Source: Ignavibacteriota bacterium
GTDB taxonomy: Bacteria > Bacteroidota > Ignavibacteria > UBA10030 > SZUA-254
Direction of reading: 5' to 3'
DNA length: 7,334 nucleotides
Assembly (NCBI GenBank): GCA_016191715.1
Contig: JACPVN010000562.1
Location: 1-7,334 of the forward strand
In this document: piece by piece, positions 7,024 to 7,334 of the stretch
How positions within the stretch are numbered: position 1 is the stretch's first letter
Layout of the letters: the number at the start of each line of letters is the position of its first letter
Program-made: the position numbers and the translations under genes
The notes under the pieces: model-generated
Database searches by the model: none
What the model was told of the DNA's origin: nothing
The model's input: only the letters and a program-made list of their open reading frames with translations

Positions 7024-7334
7024 TTAATTACCAGAAACTTTCCCTTCTTGACTTCCCCGTTTGTTCTGTCCTCGACAGTGAAAAGATATAATCCTGTTGC
7101 AATTGCCTGGTCATTTTTTGTAATCAAATCCCACGCATGTTCACCGCCGGCAAATTGTGCCTTGGATGAAGCATCGCCAAACTGATTGAACCACTCTATC
7201 TCCGAACCATCATACACTGAACCTTCATGTTCAAGTTCTGTCACAACATCTCCAGCTAATGTGTAAATTCTGATAAGGCAACGTTCCGGTAAATTGTAAA
7301 AATAAATTTTCCTGAGTCGTTCCTTGCCTCCATC
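7020..7334 (-). CDS. C-terminal part of a secreted protein with a FlgD-like / T9SS type A-like sorting domain (5' end outside window)
   Basis: The frame is open from the right edge and ends at TGA 7022-7020, giving 104 residues of a longer protein. An internal GTG near 7244 is not a credible start, because the coding continues upstream with typical domain residues (LPERCLIRIYTLAGDVV). The segment has the build of the small Ig-like domain at the end of many exported proteins in the Bacteroidota/Ignavibacteria group: an IRIYTLAGD strand, then GGEHAWDL, then ATGLYLFTVED, then a final strand KKGKFLVIK at the very C-terminus. In that family the domain is a secretion signal recognised by the type IX secretion system or a structural cap. 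About 30 residues separate the first strands from the AWDL motif, more than in the short version of the domain. The stop overlaps the next gene's start (ATGA), so the two are probably co-translated. The function of the missing N-terminal part cannot be told. Domain call fairly sure; T9SS export inferred. Confidence 0.85.
   Translation of the reverse strand, partial: DGGKERLRKIYFYNLPERCLIRIYTLAGDVVTELEHEGSVYDGSEIEWFNQFGDASSKAQFAGGEHAWDLITKNDQAIATGLYLFTVEDRTNGEVKKGKFLVIK

Noticed and set aside
7020..7244. Short 74-residue gene starting at an internal GTG
   Set aside because: The same frame stays open to the right edge and encodes the upstream half of the sorting-type domain, so the GTG is an internal Val codon.
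1..7334. Terminators, promoters, RNA genes or CRISPR between the genes
   Set aside because: The junctions overlap or leave one base between genes, and no hairpin with a T tract, RNA gene structure or spaced direct repeat was seen.

Overview
The window is part of one tightly packed minus-strand operon from a Gram-negative bacterium. It reads from the right edge to the left edge with no real intergenic space. GC is a little under half by eye. The combination of a C-terminal sorting-type Ig-like domain, a TonB-dependent receptor with an N-terminal carboxypeptidase-regulatory-like domain, a PorV/PorQ-family barrel and large propeller lipoproteins points to the Bacteroidota/FCB group. Ignavibacteria or a close relative fits best; this rests on remembered family resemblance, not on a search.

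Layout in transcription order: (1) 7334-7020, the last 104 residues of a secreted protein ending in a FlgD-like/T9SS type A-like C-terminal domain; (2) 7023-4399, an 874-residue lipoprotein with two related N-terminal modules, an EF-hand-like loop, an alpha/beta domain and a seven-bladed Asp-box (Ycf48/BNR-like) propeller; (3) 4402-1544, a 952-residue TonB-dependent receptor; (4) 1544-513, a 343-residue PorV/PorQ-family outer-membrane barrel; (5) 511-1, the first 170 residues of a lipoprotein that begins an NHL-like propeller and runs off the left edge. The four junctions are ATGA, ATGA, TGATG and TGAAATG, so the proteins are almost certainly made from one message with coupled translation.

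Taken together this looks like a cell-envelope module: an exported protein with a sorting-type tail, a PorV-like barrel of the family that includes the T9SS shuttle protein, a TonB-dependent transporter without a recognisable SusD partner, and two lipoproteins with propeller-type domains. The joint function (cargo export and display, or capture and import of a ligand) is inference. No RNA gene, mobile element, CRISPR array, promoter or terminator is visible, and no stretch over a few bases is non-coding.
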